A DNA stretch of 64,000 nt, taken from contig NC_132912.1 of NCBI RefSeq assembly GCF_047675955.1, forward strand, positions 20,372,500 to 20,436,499, read 5' to 3'. This DNA is from Chlorocebus sabaeus. Lineage: Eukaryota; Chordata; Mammalia; Primates; Cercopithecidae. Made by a program: the position numbers and the translations under genes. The notes beneath the pieces were generated by a model that made no database searches, was not told the DNA's origin, and saw only the letters and a list, made by a program, of their open reading frames with translations. Below, piece by piece: positions 23,901 to 35,410 of the stretch. Position 1 is the stretch's first letter. The number at the start of each line of letters is the position of its first letter.

Positions 23901-24258
23901 TACTTGATAACAAAAACAATCACAAAAGACTACAAAAACCACAATCTTGTGCCAAGGCCATCACAATCTTACACAAAACTCACTTCTGCAAGGACATCTG
24001 CTCAGCAATTGCCTGTCCAACCTTGGGACTGGTGTCATCCTTGTTATTGATCTTAGTAGCCAAGGATCATTATTTCAAAACACATGGCTTATGCACGTAG
24101 ATTGCTGTGGTATGTGTAATCCCATTGCAATGCTCTATTTCCAGATAGACATAATTTTCTTTTAGAGAGCCTCTCTTTGTTTATTATTTAGGTTGACAAT
24201 AGCAGCGAGCCTGGATAGAGGGTGGTAGAACTGGTTATATGATGCTATCAAGAAACAG
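23901..24258. other. Unassigned sequence
   Basis: No family recognised. Confidence 0.35.
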
Positions 24259-24389
24259 GGTTGAGCTAGGTGTGGTGGTGCATGCCTGTAGTCCCAGCTA
24301 CTTGGAAGGCTCAGGTGGGAGGATCACTTGAGCCTAGGAATTTGAGGCCAGCCTGTGCAAAACAGAGAGACCCTGTCTTTAAAAAAAGA
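24259..24389 (+). mobile_element. Free left Alu monomer (FLAM), sense
   Basis: Single Alu arm (gagctaggtgtggtggtgca ... gagaccctgtcttt) with an A-rich tail and a 9-bp duplication aagaaacag at 24250-24258 and 24390-24398. Confidence 0.9.
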
Positions 24390-24446
24390 AAGAAACAGTA
24401 TTTATGAGAGAATGAATTCCCTCTTTCATTAAAAAAATTATAAATG

Positions 24447-24880
24447 CCCAAATGTCCATCAGTGACAGACTGGATTAAGAAAATGTGGCACATATACACC
24501 ATGGAATACTATGCAGCCATAAAAAGGATGAGTTTGTGTCCTTTGTAGGGACATGGATGCAGCTGGAAACCATCATTCTCAGCAAACTATCGCAAGAACA
24601 GAAAACCAAACACCACATGTTCTCACTCATAGGTGGGAACTGAACAATGAGATCACTTGGACTTGGGAAGGGGAACATCACACACCGGGGCCTATAATGG
24701 GGACGGGGGAGGGGGGAGGGGGGAGGGATTGCATTGGGAGTTATACCTGATGTAAATGACGAGTTGATGGGTGCTGACGAGTTGATGGGTGCAGCACACC
24801 AACATGGCGCAAGTATACATATGTAACAAACCTGCACATTATGCACATGTAGCCTAGAACTTAAAGTATAATAATAATAA
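24447..24880 (+). mobile_element. Primate L1 (L1PA) 3' end, sense, 5' truncated
   Basis: Covers the end of ORF2 and the 3' UTR (cccaaatgtccatcagtgac ... cctagaacttaaagtataat). It includes the G-rich polypurine stretch at about 24700-24727. Exact 16-bp target duplication aaaaaaattataaatg at 24431-24446 and 24881-24896. Confidence 0.96.
24757..24792 (+). repeat. 18-bp exact tandem duplication inside the L1 3' UTR
   Basis: tgacgagttgatgggtgc occurs at 24757-24774 and again at 24775-24792. The related L1 at 53356-53701 has the unit once. Confidence 0.95.
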
Positions 24881-24969
24881 AAAAAAATTATAAATGAACA
24901 AACTTAAACCTGTCAGGGGACATGCCTATCCATTTGGTAAATAATAAAATACTAATGTTCATTTTGGGT

Positions 24970-25060
24970 GCAGGTGTGAGAAAATGGGCACGCTGACTTA
25001 CTGCTGGTGGGCATAGCTCTTGTTATAATGTTTTATTCATCACATAATTATTTATTTACA
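24970..25060 (+). mobile_element. L1M fragment, sense
   Basis: tgagaaaatgggcacgctga and tactgctggtgggcatag match the old L1 3' region. Confidence 0.5.
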
Positions 25061-25190
25061 AAGCACCATTAGAAACCTAGATATTTACTTACTCTGAATT
25101 AGTGTGGAGAAAATTCACTTTGATGTAACACTCCTAAATCTGGCTTTAAAAGGTTCAAACCCTAGAATTGGTCTAGTTTTGTACAGTTGC

Positions 25191-25576
25191 TGTATTAGTC
25201 TGTTATCACACTGCTATTAAGAAATGCCTGAGACTGGGTAATTTATAAAGGGAAGAGGTTTAATTGACTCACAGTTCTGCAGGCTTAACAGGAAGAATGG
25301 CTAGAAGGCCTCAGAAAACTTATGATCATGGCAGAAGTTAAAGGGGAAGCAAATCACATCTTTCATGGTGGCAGGTGAGAGAGAGGAGAGAGTGAACAAG
25401 GAAGTGCCACACTTTAAACCATCAACTCTCTTGAGAACTTATTTACTATCATGAGAACAGCATGGGGGATACCACCTCCCATGGTCCAATCACCTCCAAC
25501 CAGGTCCCTCCCTCAACACGTGGGGATTACAATTCAAGACGAGATTTGGGTGGGGACACAGAGCCAAACCATTCCA
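25191..25576 (-). repeat. 3' LTR of the MaLR element
   Basis: Direct repeat of 26651-27044: same order of gggtaatttataaaggga-type, gtttaattgactcacagtt, gagcatggcagaag-like and gatttgggtggggaca blocks. Confidence 0.93.
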
Positions 25577-25591
25577 CCCCTGGCCTCTCCC
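25577..25591 (-). promoter_or_regulatory. Polypurine tract of the MaLR element
   Basis: Read on the minus strand, gggagaggccagggg lies directly before the 3' LTR start (tgg-aatggtttgg), where the plus-strand primer of LTR elements is expected. Confidence 0.7.
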
Positions 25592-26650
25592 AAATCTCAT
25601 CCTTTTCACATTTCAAAATCAATCATGCCTTCCCAACAGTCCCCCAAAGTCTTAACTCATTAATCCAGAAGTCCAAGTCCAAAGTCCCATCTGAGACAAG
25701 GCAAGTTCCTTCTTCCTATAAGCTGTAAAATCAAAAACTAGTTACTTATTTTCAAGATACAATTTGGGTACAGGCATTGGATAAATGCTCCCATTCCAAA
25801 TGAGAGAAATTGGCCAAAACAAAGGGGCTACGGCCCCGATACAAGTACAAAATCCAGTGGGGCAGTCATAAAATCTTAAAGCTCCAAAATAATCTCCTTT
25901 GACTCCATGTCTCACATCCAGGCCATGCTGATGCAAGGGGTGGGCTCCCAAGGCCTTGGGTAGCTCAGCCCCTGTGGCTTTGCAGGGTTCAGCCCCCATG
26001 GCTGCTCTCATGGTCTGGCATTGAGTGCCTGTGGCTTTTCCAGGCACATAGTGCAAGCTGTAAGTGAATCTATTCTGAGGTCTGGAGGACAGTGGCCCTC
26101 TTCTCACAACTCCACTAGGCAGTGCCCCAGTGGGGACGATGTGTGTGGGGGTCCAAACTCACATTTCCTTCCTGCACTTCCCTAGCAGAAGTTATCTGTC
26201 AGGGCTCTGCCCCTATAGCAGACTTCTGCCTGGACATCCAGGCATTTCCATACATCCTCTGAAATCTAGGTAGAGGTTCCCAAAGCTCAACTCTTGTCTT
26301 CTGCGCACCTTCAGGCCCAATACCACATGGAAGCCACCAAGGCTTGAGTTTTGCATCCTCTGAAGCAATGGCCTGAGCTGTACCTTGGCCCCCTTTTAGC
26401 CACAGCTAGAGTTGGAGGGGCTGGGACACAGTGCTACTCAGCCTAGACTTCATTGTTCACATCTCTATCTGCATTTTGGTAAAGACCATTCAACAAGTTT
26501 CTAGGAAGTCCCAAACTTTATCACATCTTCCTGTCTTCTTCTGAGCCCTCCAAACTGTTCCAACCTCTGCCTGTTACTCAGTTCCAAAGTTGCTTCTACA
26601 TTTTAAGGTTATCTTTATAGCAGTGCCCTACTACCTTGGTATTAATTCTC

Positions 26651-27044
26651 TGTATTAATTCATTTTTACACTTCTATAAAGAAATGCCTATGACTGCGTA
26701 ATTTATAAAGGAAAAAAGGTTTAATTGACTCACAGTTCCATAGGCTTAACAGGAAGCATGGCTCAGAGGCCTCAGGAAACTTACACTCATGGCAGAAGGT
26801 GAAGGGGAAGCAAAGCACATCTTACGTGACATATGACATAAGGGGAGAGAGAGGAGAGAGCGAACCAGAAAGTGCCACACTGTAAAGCCATCAGCTCTCA
26901 AGAGAATTCACTCACTGTCATGAGGACAGCATGGGGGAAACTGCCCCTGTGATCTAATTGCCTCCCACTAGGTCCCTCTCTCAACACCTAGGGATTACAA
27001 TTCGAGATGAGATTTGGGTGGGGACAAAGAGCCAAACCATATTA
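26651..27044 (-). repeat. 5' LTR of the MaLR element
   Basis: Direct repeat partner of 25191-25576, 394 bp, bounded by the gttgc duplication. Confidence 0.93.
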
Positions 27045-27049
27045 GTTGC

Positions 27050-27494
27050 CATCAGTGCCATTAATTGGAGATGATTTCTAGAGTGTTTGTTGTCAGGATT
27101 CCTGGATACACTGACCAGGACCCTCTCCACAGCTGAACTAAATCTAAACATTTTCTAGCCATAATCTCACAGTGCCATTTCACTCCCCTTGAAAACACCA
27201 TTGCTAACTTGTTGAAAGTTCTGCCTGATAAAATGGTAGCACTCTTAAGGAGATGGAGGTAGACCCCTTATTAGTCCCATGATCTTCCCTATAACCAGTG
27301 TCAGAAGTGCTGAAGGAGGTTCTCCTGTGTCAGCAGCAGCATTACCATACACACAAGGGTAGTGTGGGATTCCTTGTCATCCCTTTCCCTTTACTTTTAA
27401 ATGCTGGTCACCTCCCTAACACACGTGTACACCCAATCAATAAAACCTTAATCCTGTCACTTTCTTGCATGTATATGATGTGCTTATTACTAAA
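27050..27494. other. Unique sequence
   Basis: Nothing recognised. Confidence 0.4.
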
Positions 27495-27960
27495 CTATGT
27501 GCTGAGCATAAAGTGGCAACCAAACCTGAACCAGCCCCTACCCCAATGGAGTCCACAGTCTAATGTAAGCAGCAGCTTTTAAACAGATGATTAAACAAAT
27601 CACCCTATACATAAACATATGCAAAAAACTGGTAAGAGCTATGGAAGACAAGTACAAGTTTCTAAGGCAGCATTTAACAGAGGACTCCATCCTGGTCTGG
27701 AAGTCAGGAAGGTTTCAACAACAACAAAATGACATATGAGGTAAGATTCGAAAGATGAGTGTGGGGAAGAACTTTCCAGACAGAAAACCCAAATGTGGGA
27801 AGACTCTGAGGCAGGTTGAAATATTGCATATTCCAGGATCAAGAATAAGGTCATCCTTGCTGAAGTCCAGAGAGAAGCAAGGCTAGAGGTGGGGAATCTG
27901 AATGGATTAATGATAGATTCCAGGCTGTGTGGAGTCTTCCAATCCTAAAATCTTTTACAT
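27495..27960 (-). mobile_element. LINE-2, antisense
   Basis: actatgtgctgagcataaag, cccaatggagtccacagtct, atatgaggtaagattcgaaa and gggaagactctgaggcag follow the LINE-2 antisense order. Confidence 0.65.
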
Positions 27961-27999
27961 CTGCTATTCACACCCACCCCCAGCTTTAACTTCCTATTT

Positions 28000-28275
28000 G
28001 GATTGGATAAATCCTAGTCACCTTCAGATCTCAACTTTAGCTGGGAAGACTTCCCTGATGCACACATTAAACATACTCCTTCAGCTGTTCCTCCTGTTTT
28101 TTATTTCCTCCTCAAAACAATCACCTCGTGCAATTTCAATTATTCATTCACATCTGCCTTCCACCAGATTCTGAGCTCCATCAGAGCCGGGTGTGAATCT
28201 GTCTTTTTCACTGCTTTCTACAGAACTTAGCACAGTGCCAGGAACAAAAACGAATATGTTGAAAGAATAAGTGTC
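28000..28275 (+). mobile_element. LINE-2 3' end, sense
   Basis: gaagacttccctgatgc, ccagattctgagctccat, acttagcacagtgccagg and gttgaaagaataa match the LINE-2 tail in sense. Confidence 0.75.
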
Positions 28276-28679
28276 TTGCCGCGTGCAAACTGTCCCTGAT
28301 ATTGCATTTCTTGTTTCAAGCTAAACTGAAAGAACAGTCAAAATGGGATGTTTGTCACAAGAAATACATTGACAACTCTGTAAGAAAAAAAGAAAAGGTG
28401 TTTCCGCTTTAATCACACATTATCAAACTAGGTATCATGTTACTTATTCAAATAACAGCTTCTCTGGATAAAATTCTGAAGCCCGAAGCCCATGTCAAAA
28501 CAGAAGCAACAGAGCCAAGCATCTGCTCTCTCTTCTGGCTCACCAGCTTCATTGCCCATGGAGGACTGACCTCCTCCATCAACACCTCAGGTCTTATAGT
28601 TGAAAAGCTCTGGAAAGTTGTTGACCTTGTTGCCTATTGATCAAGAGGTATCTCTGGCTGTGACATGGTATATACCATG
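28276..28679. other. Unique sequence
   Basis: Nothing recognised. Confidence 0.4.
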
Positions 28680-29040
28680 GTCCTAGTTTGGGTTCCCTGA
28701 AAGACAAATTTGACATGGATTTAAGAGCAAGAAGTTTATTTGGGAGATAATCTTAGGAAACACCATGAGAAAGTAAGGAAATAAGGCAGGGAAAGAAAGC
28801 AAGCCAAGAAAATATGTGGTAAAACGCAGTTACTGCCGTGAGCTCAACCCCACTGAGGATTCACTGAGAAACTGTGTGGGACTCGTCTTGGAGCTGCCCC
28901 AGTGTTGGGCAAAGAAACTGAGGTAGTTGCCACCCAGAAGGTAGTGGTAGTTACCACCTTGTTGAGGTAGTTATTACCAAAGAAGCTGAGGTAGTTACCA
29001 CCCAGACTCACTTGTGGGTGGTCATTCCTTAGCATTTCTA
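28680..29040. mobile_element. Possible LTR-type repeat, family not assigned
   Basis: gtttgggttccctgaaag followed by agtttatttgggagataatc resembles an LTR I have seen but cannot name. It contains the degenerate array at 28914-29008. Confidence 0.35.
28914..29008 (+). repeat. Degenerate short array of a gaggtagttaccacc-like unit
   Basis: Variants occur at about 28919 (gaggtagttgccaccc), 28943 (agtggtagttaccacc), 28964 (gaggtagttattacc) and 28988 (gaggtagttaccaccc), spaced 21-24 bp. Confidence 0.75.
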
Positions 29041-29309
29041 CCCTGCCTCTGTGATGAAAAAAACAAATTATTTTTCCTCTGCTCTCTAACCACAACAATC
29101 AACATAGAAGACTGCTGTGACCCAATGCATGGGGATTTCTTCCTACCATCAGCAAGCGATCAATTCTGCAGCAGACACCAGCTGGGCATCCTCCAATTCA
29201 GTTCTGACTCTGCCTACCTGGAGATGGCAGTGGATCCCATAGTTGAGGGCTCAGTCCCAGAAGGCTGCCCCTACCTATACACACAAGCTCCAGGTTGTTT
29301 TACCTGTGC

Positions 29310-29885
29310 TTCTGACCAACCCAATATAAATCAGAGACCCCATGACCTCCTCAGGTTCAGTTCATTTGCTAGAGCAACTAACAGCACTCAGGGAACGCAA
29401 ACTGGTGTTCAGTTTATTATAAAGGATATTACAAGAATACAGATGAAGGGTGCATAGGATGACGTATGGGAGAAGCAGTGCAGGGTTTCCATGCCCTCTT
29501 GTGGCGGGCCACCCTTCAGGAACCTCCAGGTGCTCAGCTATCTGGAAACTCCCTGAACCCAGTCCTTTTGGGTTTTTATGAAAACTTCATTGCATAGGCA
29601 TGATTGATCAAATAATTGGCCATTGGTAATCAACTTATCCTTCAGCTCCTCTCCCCTCCATGCAGGTTGCTGGGGAGGTTGAATGTCTCAACCCTCTGAT
29701 CCTGCCTTGGTCTTTCCTGTGACCAGACCCATATTGAAGCCACCTAGGGGGCTGCTAGCCATCAATCAACTCATTGGCATACTAAAAGACACTTATCACT
29801 ACAGAGAGCCCAAGTATTTTAGAATATGCTTACCAGGAGACTGGGATGAAGACCAAATATACATTTCACAATATCACACTTTCCT
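29310..29885. mobile_element. Old LTR (copy 2 of the family at 15560-16285)
   Basis: Shares ordered blocks with copy 1, in the same orientation: cagtttattataaagg, tccatgccctct, gcataggcatgattgat, ggccattgg and ctctcccctcc. Confidence 0.65.
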
Positions 29886-30059
29886 TCTACACTCCAAGTA
29901 CCTCCATGTGCTAAAAGTGCCCTCAGCCAACAAGTCTTGAGCTGAGGCACCAAGATAGTGATGCCCATAAAGTACTTTAGAATTCTTCCTTTTAAGATAG
30001 AATTCTAAAACTCAGTTGGCATGTTCTCTTCAAGGTGATTTTCCCAATATTCTGGTAAT

Positions 30060-30540
30060 AATTACTTAGTGTCTGACTATGTTTATATTTCTCACTGTGT
30101 ACAGATCACCTGCTTGCCTGAGTCCAGTGAGATAGAACACCCATACTAAGTTACATGAAGCAGACTTATTACTTACAGACAGGCAGCAAGGGGCAACAGA
30201 AGATGAGGTTTCATGACAAGCTGGTCTGCAAGGCTCAGGAAATCTATCTGCAGTGAATGGAGTCTCATCTGTGCATGTCCTGCTCGCACTGCAGTACAGC
30301 ACCCCAGAAATCAGTGTGCCCTGGGTTTTATGCTTCAGGGGTTACATGATATGCTGGATTAAGGCACTGAAGGTCATCCTGTTTCTAGAAGAGATTGGGT
30401 GAGGGCCTGGGCTTTTCTAGCTCCTCCCTATCTGAGGGTATTGCATTCCCAGCATACTGTAGAGGTATTCTTGAAAATTACAGGTAAGAAAGAGGGGAGA
30501 ATTGGGCTGATCCAAAGCTATCCAAAAAACAGTCCTGTGG
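30060..30540. other. Unassigned, possibly LTR-derived
   Basis: ctgggttttatgcttcaggggtt and neighbouring sequence look repeat-like, but the family was not recognised. Confidence 0.3.
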
Positions 30541-30554
30541 GAGGTCATGGGTAT

Positions 30555-30863
30555 TTTTCTTTTCTTTTCTTTTCTTTTCTTTTGAGACAGCATCTCACTT
30601 TGTCACCCAGGCTGGAATGCAGCAGCACCATCACGGCTCACTCCCTCCTCCACCTCCAACGTTCAAGCAATCCTCCCACCACAGTCTCCCAAGTAGCTGG
30701 GACTACAGGCACATGCCACCACTGTCTAATTTTTGTATCTTTAGTAGAGATGGGATTTTGCCAGATTGTCCAGGCTTGTTTCAAACTTCTGGATTTAAGG
30801 GATCCACTAGCTTCAGCCTCCCAAAATGCTGGAATTACAGGCTTGAAGCCCCCCCCCCCCCCG
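30555..30863 (-). mobile_element. Alu, antisense, with (TTTTC)n tail and C14 run
   Basis: The tail on the plus strand is (TTTTC)5 at about 30557-30583, followed by gagacagcatctcactttgt and the rest of an antisense Alu. The expected 5' Alu end is replaced by C14 at 30849-30862. Confidence 0.88.
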
Positions 30864-30869
30864 GCAGGG

Positions 30870-31583
30870 GTTTTCTGATAATCTGTCAATGAAGTCGTTC
30901 CAAACTCTACCAACCTCCCAAAATATGTGTTTTTTTCCCATTTTTATACATTTGCCCCATTTACTTATAGCTTCATTTCCACATATAATACCTTGAGCTA
31001 TTATGTATCGTAATTCTTAAGTAATCAAAATGTTTTTAGTACTTTGGAATTATTAACCAGATCTGTTGAAAATTTCTAGTAATTAATGTTATACTCCCCA
31101 TTATTCTTGGTACAGACTCTTCTGTCCATTTTCATACAGAGAGCCTTCTTTATTGTGGGTTAAGGAAGGAAACTAGCCCCTGAGCTCCAATAATTTTATC
31201 AATGCTTCTCAAGTGTTAGGTAAGTCACATTGCTGTCACATTTTCTGTGTCAGAAATTAACCAATGTTCAATGGCCTTGGAAAAGAATGAGATTATTGAC
31301 TTCACCATTGATTTAAGCAACAGGGGAAGTAAATGAAGAATGAAGTAATTATGTCTTTAACCTCTTCCATAGGCCTGGAAGACTTATTCCAGGGTGAAAT
31401 ATCAGACAGGAATTCTTTCTTTCCAAGTTTTGAGATTTCCCAATCTAGAGACTTTAAAAATATCAGTAACAGAATTTTTCTAAACACTTTACCACATAGG
31501 CTTCCCCATAATTTGTAACATATAGTTGAAAAAATCTCACTTTGTAAAAAGCAGGTACAGAGGATGCACCAAGGTGCCTTCCA
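30870..31583. other. Unique sequence
   Basis: Nothing recognised. Confidence 0.4.
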
Positions 31584-31905
31584 GGCCAGGTGCGGTGGCT
31601 CACACCTGTAATCCCAGCACTTTGACAGGCCAAGCCAGGAGGAGCAATTGACCACAGGAGTTCGAGACCAGCCTGGCCAATATGGTGAAACCCCATCTCT
31701 AGAAAAATTACAAAAATTAGCAGAGCGTGGTGGTTGCATGCCTATGATCCCAGCTACTCAGGAAGCTGAGGCAGGAAAATCTCTTGAACCTGGGAGGTGG
31801 AGGCTGCAGTGAGCCAAGATCGTGCCACTGCACTCCAGCCTGGGCAACAGAGCAAAACCCTGTCTTTAAACAAAACACAACAGCAACAACAACAAAAAGA
31901 AGCAG
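31584..31905 (+). mobile_element. AluS, sense
   Basis: ggccaggtgcggtggctcac to an A-rich tail with CAA repeats (aacagcaacaacaacaaaaa). Confidence 0.92.
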
Positions 31906-31989
31906 GCCCAGCTCAGCATTCCTCGATCTGAGTGCTGTGGGACCCAAGATGTCCTTCCCCCTCTTTCCTGGTCTTTTAAGTAGATGGCA

Positions 31990-32575
31990 AACACTGCCTA
32001 CAGCAACCTTGACCTGGAGACTCACAGTCCACAGTGATCTGTTAAATGTCATCTCTATCCTCTCCACTCTCCAATGGCTTCCTAAAGCACCTTGAATGAA
32101 ATACAAAACCCTTATTGTAACCCCTGTGCATGGGCCCCTTCTCCCCAGGCACACAGACCTCCCTGCTATTCTTCCTACAGGCCCACCCATGCCCAGGCCT
32201 CAGGTCTTTACCAGCACTTGCTGCCCCTCTGTCAGGACCACTCTTCCTCTCTTCCAGGCTCCTCTCCTCTACCAATCCCTTCCTGCAATTTAATCACAAG
32301 TCATTTCCTCACAGTCGCCGTCCCTGAAAAGCCTGTATTTAGAAGCATCTCCCTTTCCTTTCCAATCTCCAATCCTTACTTTTCTTCATTGCACTTACGG
32401 TTTCCTGGCATGCTTCAGATTATTTACGTGTTTATTGGTGGTTTCCCCAAAAGAGTAGAAGAGCCATAAGGAGAGGTTCTATGCTCAGTGCCTACAAAAG
32501 TGCCCTACAGTAGTAGGTATTCAGTAAATATTTGTTGAATTAATTAAAATGAATGAAAGAATGAATGAAGAAACT
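31990..32575 (+). mobile_element. LINE-2 3' part, sense
   Basis: Contains ctccaatggcttcctaaagc, ctcttccaggctcctctcc, gtaggtattcagtaaatatt and a final (AATG)n-like tail (aatgaatgaaagaatgaatg), the full order of a LINE-2 3' end. Confidence 0.8.
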
Positions 32576-32679
32576 GGCTTTCATTGGGCAAGGTGCTGTC
32601 CACTATTCATGATATAGGAGTTAAAAAAATATTTAGGTAGATAATAAACGTAAAGAAGTCCTCAATAAAGTCCTTTTAA

Positions 32680-33232
32680 TGAAAGGCATCCCGAAAATCA
32701 TTTCTTTTCTAACAAAAAGCAGCCTGAAAAATCAAGCTGCAAGCATAGATATGCAAACTAGAGGCTTGCATAGGTAAATGCCGCAGCTGTGCCAATAGGA
32801 AAAGGCTACCTGGGGGCCAGACATGTTCAACCTGGTGGCTCCATCTTTCCTTTTCTTTGTCAACCATGTGCACAGTGAGGAACAGACAACATGGCACTGG
32901 CCAGGTAGGGAACCCATCTGCATAAGAAAAGATTAGGGTGGGATGGCCAGCTTCTACACACGCTATGCAAACATCACACCTGGTCCCGCCAATCTCTCAG
33001 GCCCTCTGTAAATCAGATACGGCCTCCTCAAGTTCCTGTATAAAACCCCATGCATTTCATTACAAAATCAGAAGTCCCACCTGGGAGCCCCTCTCTCTCT
33101 TTGAGAGCTATTCACTTTTCTCTTTATTTTGCCTATTAAACCTCCACTCTTAAAGCCACTTCTTGTGTGTCCACATCCTTCATTTCCTGGTGTGAGACAA
33201 CAAACCTCAGGTGTTTATTCCAGATGATGACA
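32680..33232 (+). mobile_element. Class I ERV solo LTR, copy A, sense
   Basis: Homologous to 54322-54745. It has the layout of a retroviral LTR: TATAAAA at 33039-33045 and ATTAAA polyadenylation signal at 33135-33140. A U5-like end follows (tcttgtgtgtccacatcc ... ctcaggtgtttattccag). No internal viral sequence is attached. The family name is not assigned. Confidence 0.75.
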
Positions 33233-35410
33233 CTGTTTCACTTAAATATTTTCACTACCTTTGACAGGAAGGATATTGAGTATGTTCTCCGGAGAGAGGT
33301 CATAGTCAAGGCTGCTTATGTGATGGCTAACAGCAGAGGAAGGGGTCATCCTGTAAACTGTGACTCATAACCCTGGGTACCCAATGACGTTCCTCCCAAG
33401 GTCTTTTCCCTCGACATACTTGGGTCTAGTTAGGTGTTGCCAGGCGGCCTGCAGCCCCCAGACTGGCATGCTTGGGGATGGCCAGCTTTTTCCTGGGTGT
33501 AGCATGTGGCCATTGACTCTGATCTTCCCGACTCTGGCAAGCTTTGAATCTTCCATTTTCCTACCCACCACCCAGCCAAAGGAATCTCTTTATAGATTGG
33601 AGAAAAGCTCTCCTAGTGTTTCTGGCCATGATTCTTTGGCTAGCTACAATCAGGAATTCTGTCCTTTTTATCTCACTGTGAAAATCATCAAAATGCTCCT
33701 AAGTGCTTAGGCTTCTGGAAGATAAAAGTTGGAAAGGGAAGTATTTTACTTCCAAACTTCAGTTTTCTTCTCTGTCAAGTGCATGAAATGAGCTGAGCAT
33801 AGAGCAAACTCTTTGATGAACTGGGGTGAAGGAAAGGAGGGAAGCAAAGAGTCAGTACAGTGAGAAGAAAAGAAAGAAAGATTCATAACTTGGTGAAATG
33901 TTCACCCGTCTCCCAATAAGCTATAGCCAGGACAAAAATTACTTGGTGCATGGCTCTGAGTTTCTAAAGAAAAGGAGGAATGAACTCACTTTTGACTAAG
34001 TGTTTGAACACTAAGCTTAGTGTCAAATATTGAAGCTTTGTGGTTCCAGATAACCATTTTCTTATGAAAACATTTTCCTATAGTTATATAGCTTTCTAGA
34101 AAATTGCCACTTATTTTTGACATATTAGCTTTGTAAAGTGTTACTTAAAAAAAAGAAAATTTTTGAAAAAAGTAAACATTCTAGAATACTAAACCTTTTT
34201 GTTTTGTTTTATTGTTTTAAATCTTCAGGGTGTACTATTTCTGTTATTGGTTTGTTCATTTGTTTCTTACTATTCTCTTAAGGACACCTTAAAAGCTGAT
34301 ATGGTAGGACCAGCTGTTGTTGATAAAAATTCTAGTTTAATCCAACCACTTTAAAATATACCTAACTTAAAAAAATAAACAAAGAACAAAAATCTCTTGG
34401 AATTTTTAGTTATAAAGAGATAAATAAAGGATACATAGCAAAGTATATGCAGTATCTACCCTATGTCTTTATGAATGTTTAGGAAATTTATTTGTTATCA
34501 TTGGTAACCACATTTAAATGAAGAAGAGGACTCAAAATACCAATTAGGTAAAAAAAATTATTTGCTTCAAGAAGGATGATGGCTTTGTAGCCACTTAGGT
34601 TTGGGGATTCACTAAGATGAGAGGTATTGATCATTTTCCCATTTCTCTGCCTCTGTGTTCAGCCTAGGTTATCTTAAATCTACCAAACATTGTACTTCAG
34701 ATGCCTTCATATTTTATAGCTGCCAAGACAGCTACAAAAGAACATTTTGTTAAATTTAAACTGTAGTTGCCTTTTTCTTTAATTTTCTGAAGAATCTGGT
34801 AACTATAATGTGCTTATTTCTGTGTTTTGATTTTATTCTGTCATGCTTTGGATTAAAATTCCTAAGTAACAGATAACAAAGATCTCTTCAAAAAGATAAA
34901 GGTGGCTTCTAGAACAATCAGCCTTGTTTTGTCAAGTAGCGGGAGGGCTGAGTAGAAAGGAGACCTGTGGTGATTTGGTGGGCTCTGAGCTGGAGAGATG
35001 GATTTCATAGAATCTGAAGACCTGTGTATCATTGCAAACACCTTTGGCTCAAGGGTTGGCTTGACTCTTGCAGAAAATGATTTGTGATCTCATTTGAAAT
35101 TGTTGTTTATGATCCCAACACCTAGTCCAATTCATTCTGGCTGATAATATAAATGATTGTGTCCTGTAGATAGGAAAATCCAGCAGTTGGAATTAGCTGC
35201 AGAGCTATAACATATCATTGGCTTTATTAATCAAATCCACAGACAGTCGTTTTCAGGTTAAAGCTTCGCTTGTATACTTGCTACCTACCACAGTTGGAAG
35301 AAGAACCTAGAAAAACACTACACCTGAATGTTGCAGTTGTTCAACAAATGTACATTTTATTCCCCCATCTAAGTTTATAAATTAGTGAATTATGAAGAAA
35401 ATGAGCCTAG
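33233..35410. other. Unique AT-rich sequence
   Basis: About 2.2 kb without recognised repeats or coding signal. Confidence 0.4.

Larger units (their letters stand above)
25191..27044 (-). mobile_element. Complete THE1/MST-class MaLR retrotransposon, antisense
   Basis: LTR - internal - LTR on the minus strand. The 3' LTR is 25191-25576 and the 5' LTR 26651-27044; both start tgtatta and end near the ccaaacca block on the plus strand. The internal part of about 1.07 kb is non-autonomous MaLR sequence without an intact gene. An exact 5-bp duplication gttgc flanks the element at 25186-25190 and 27045-27049. This is a fossil element with no coding capacity seen. Confidence 0.93.

Noticed and set aside
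30399..30878. 159-codon ORF on the plus strand
   Set aside because: Mostly an antisense Alu read through; Alu-derived frames of this kind are common.
31717..32190. 157-codon minus-strand ORF
   Set aside because: Antisense reading of AluS and LINE-2; no independent coding evidence.
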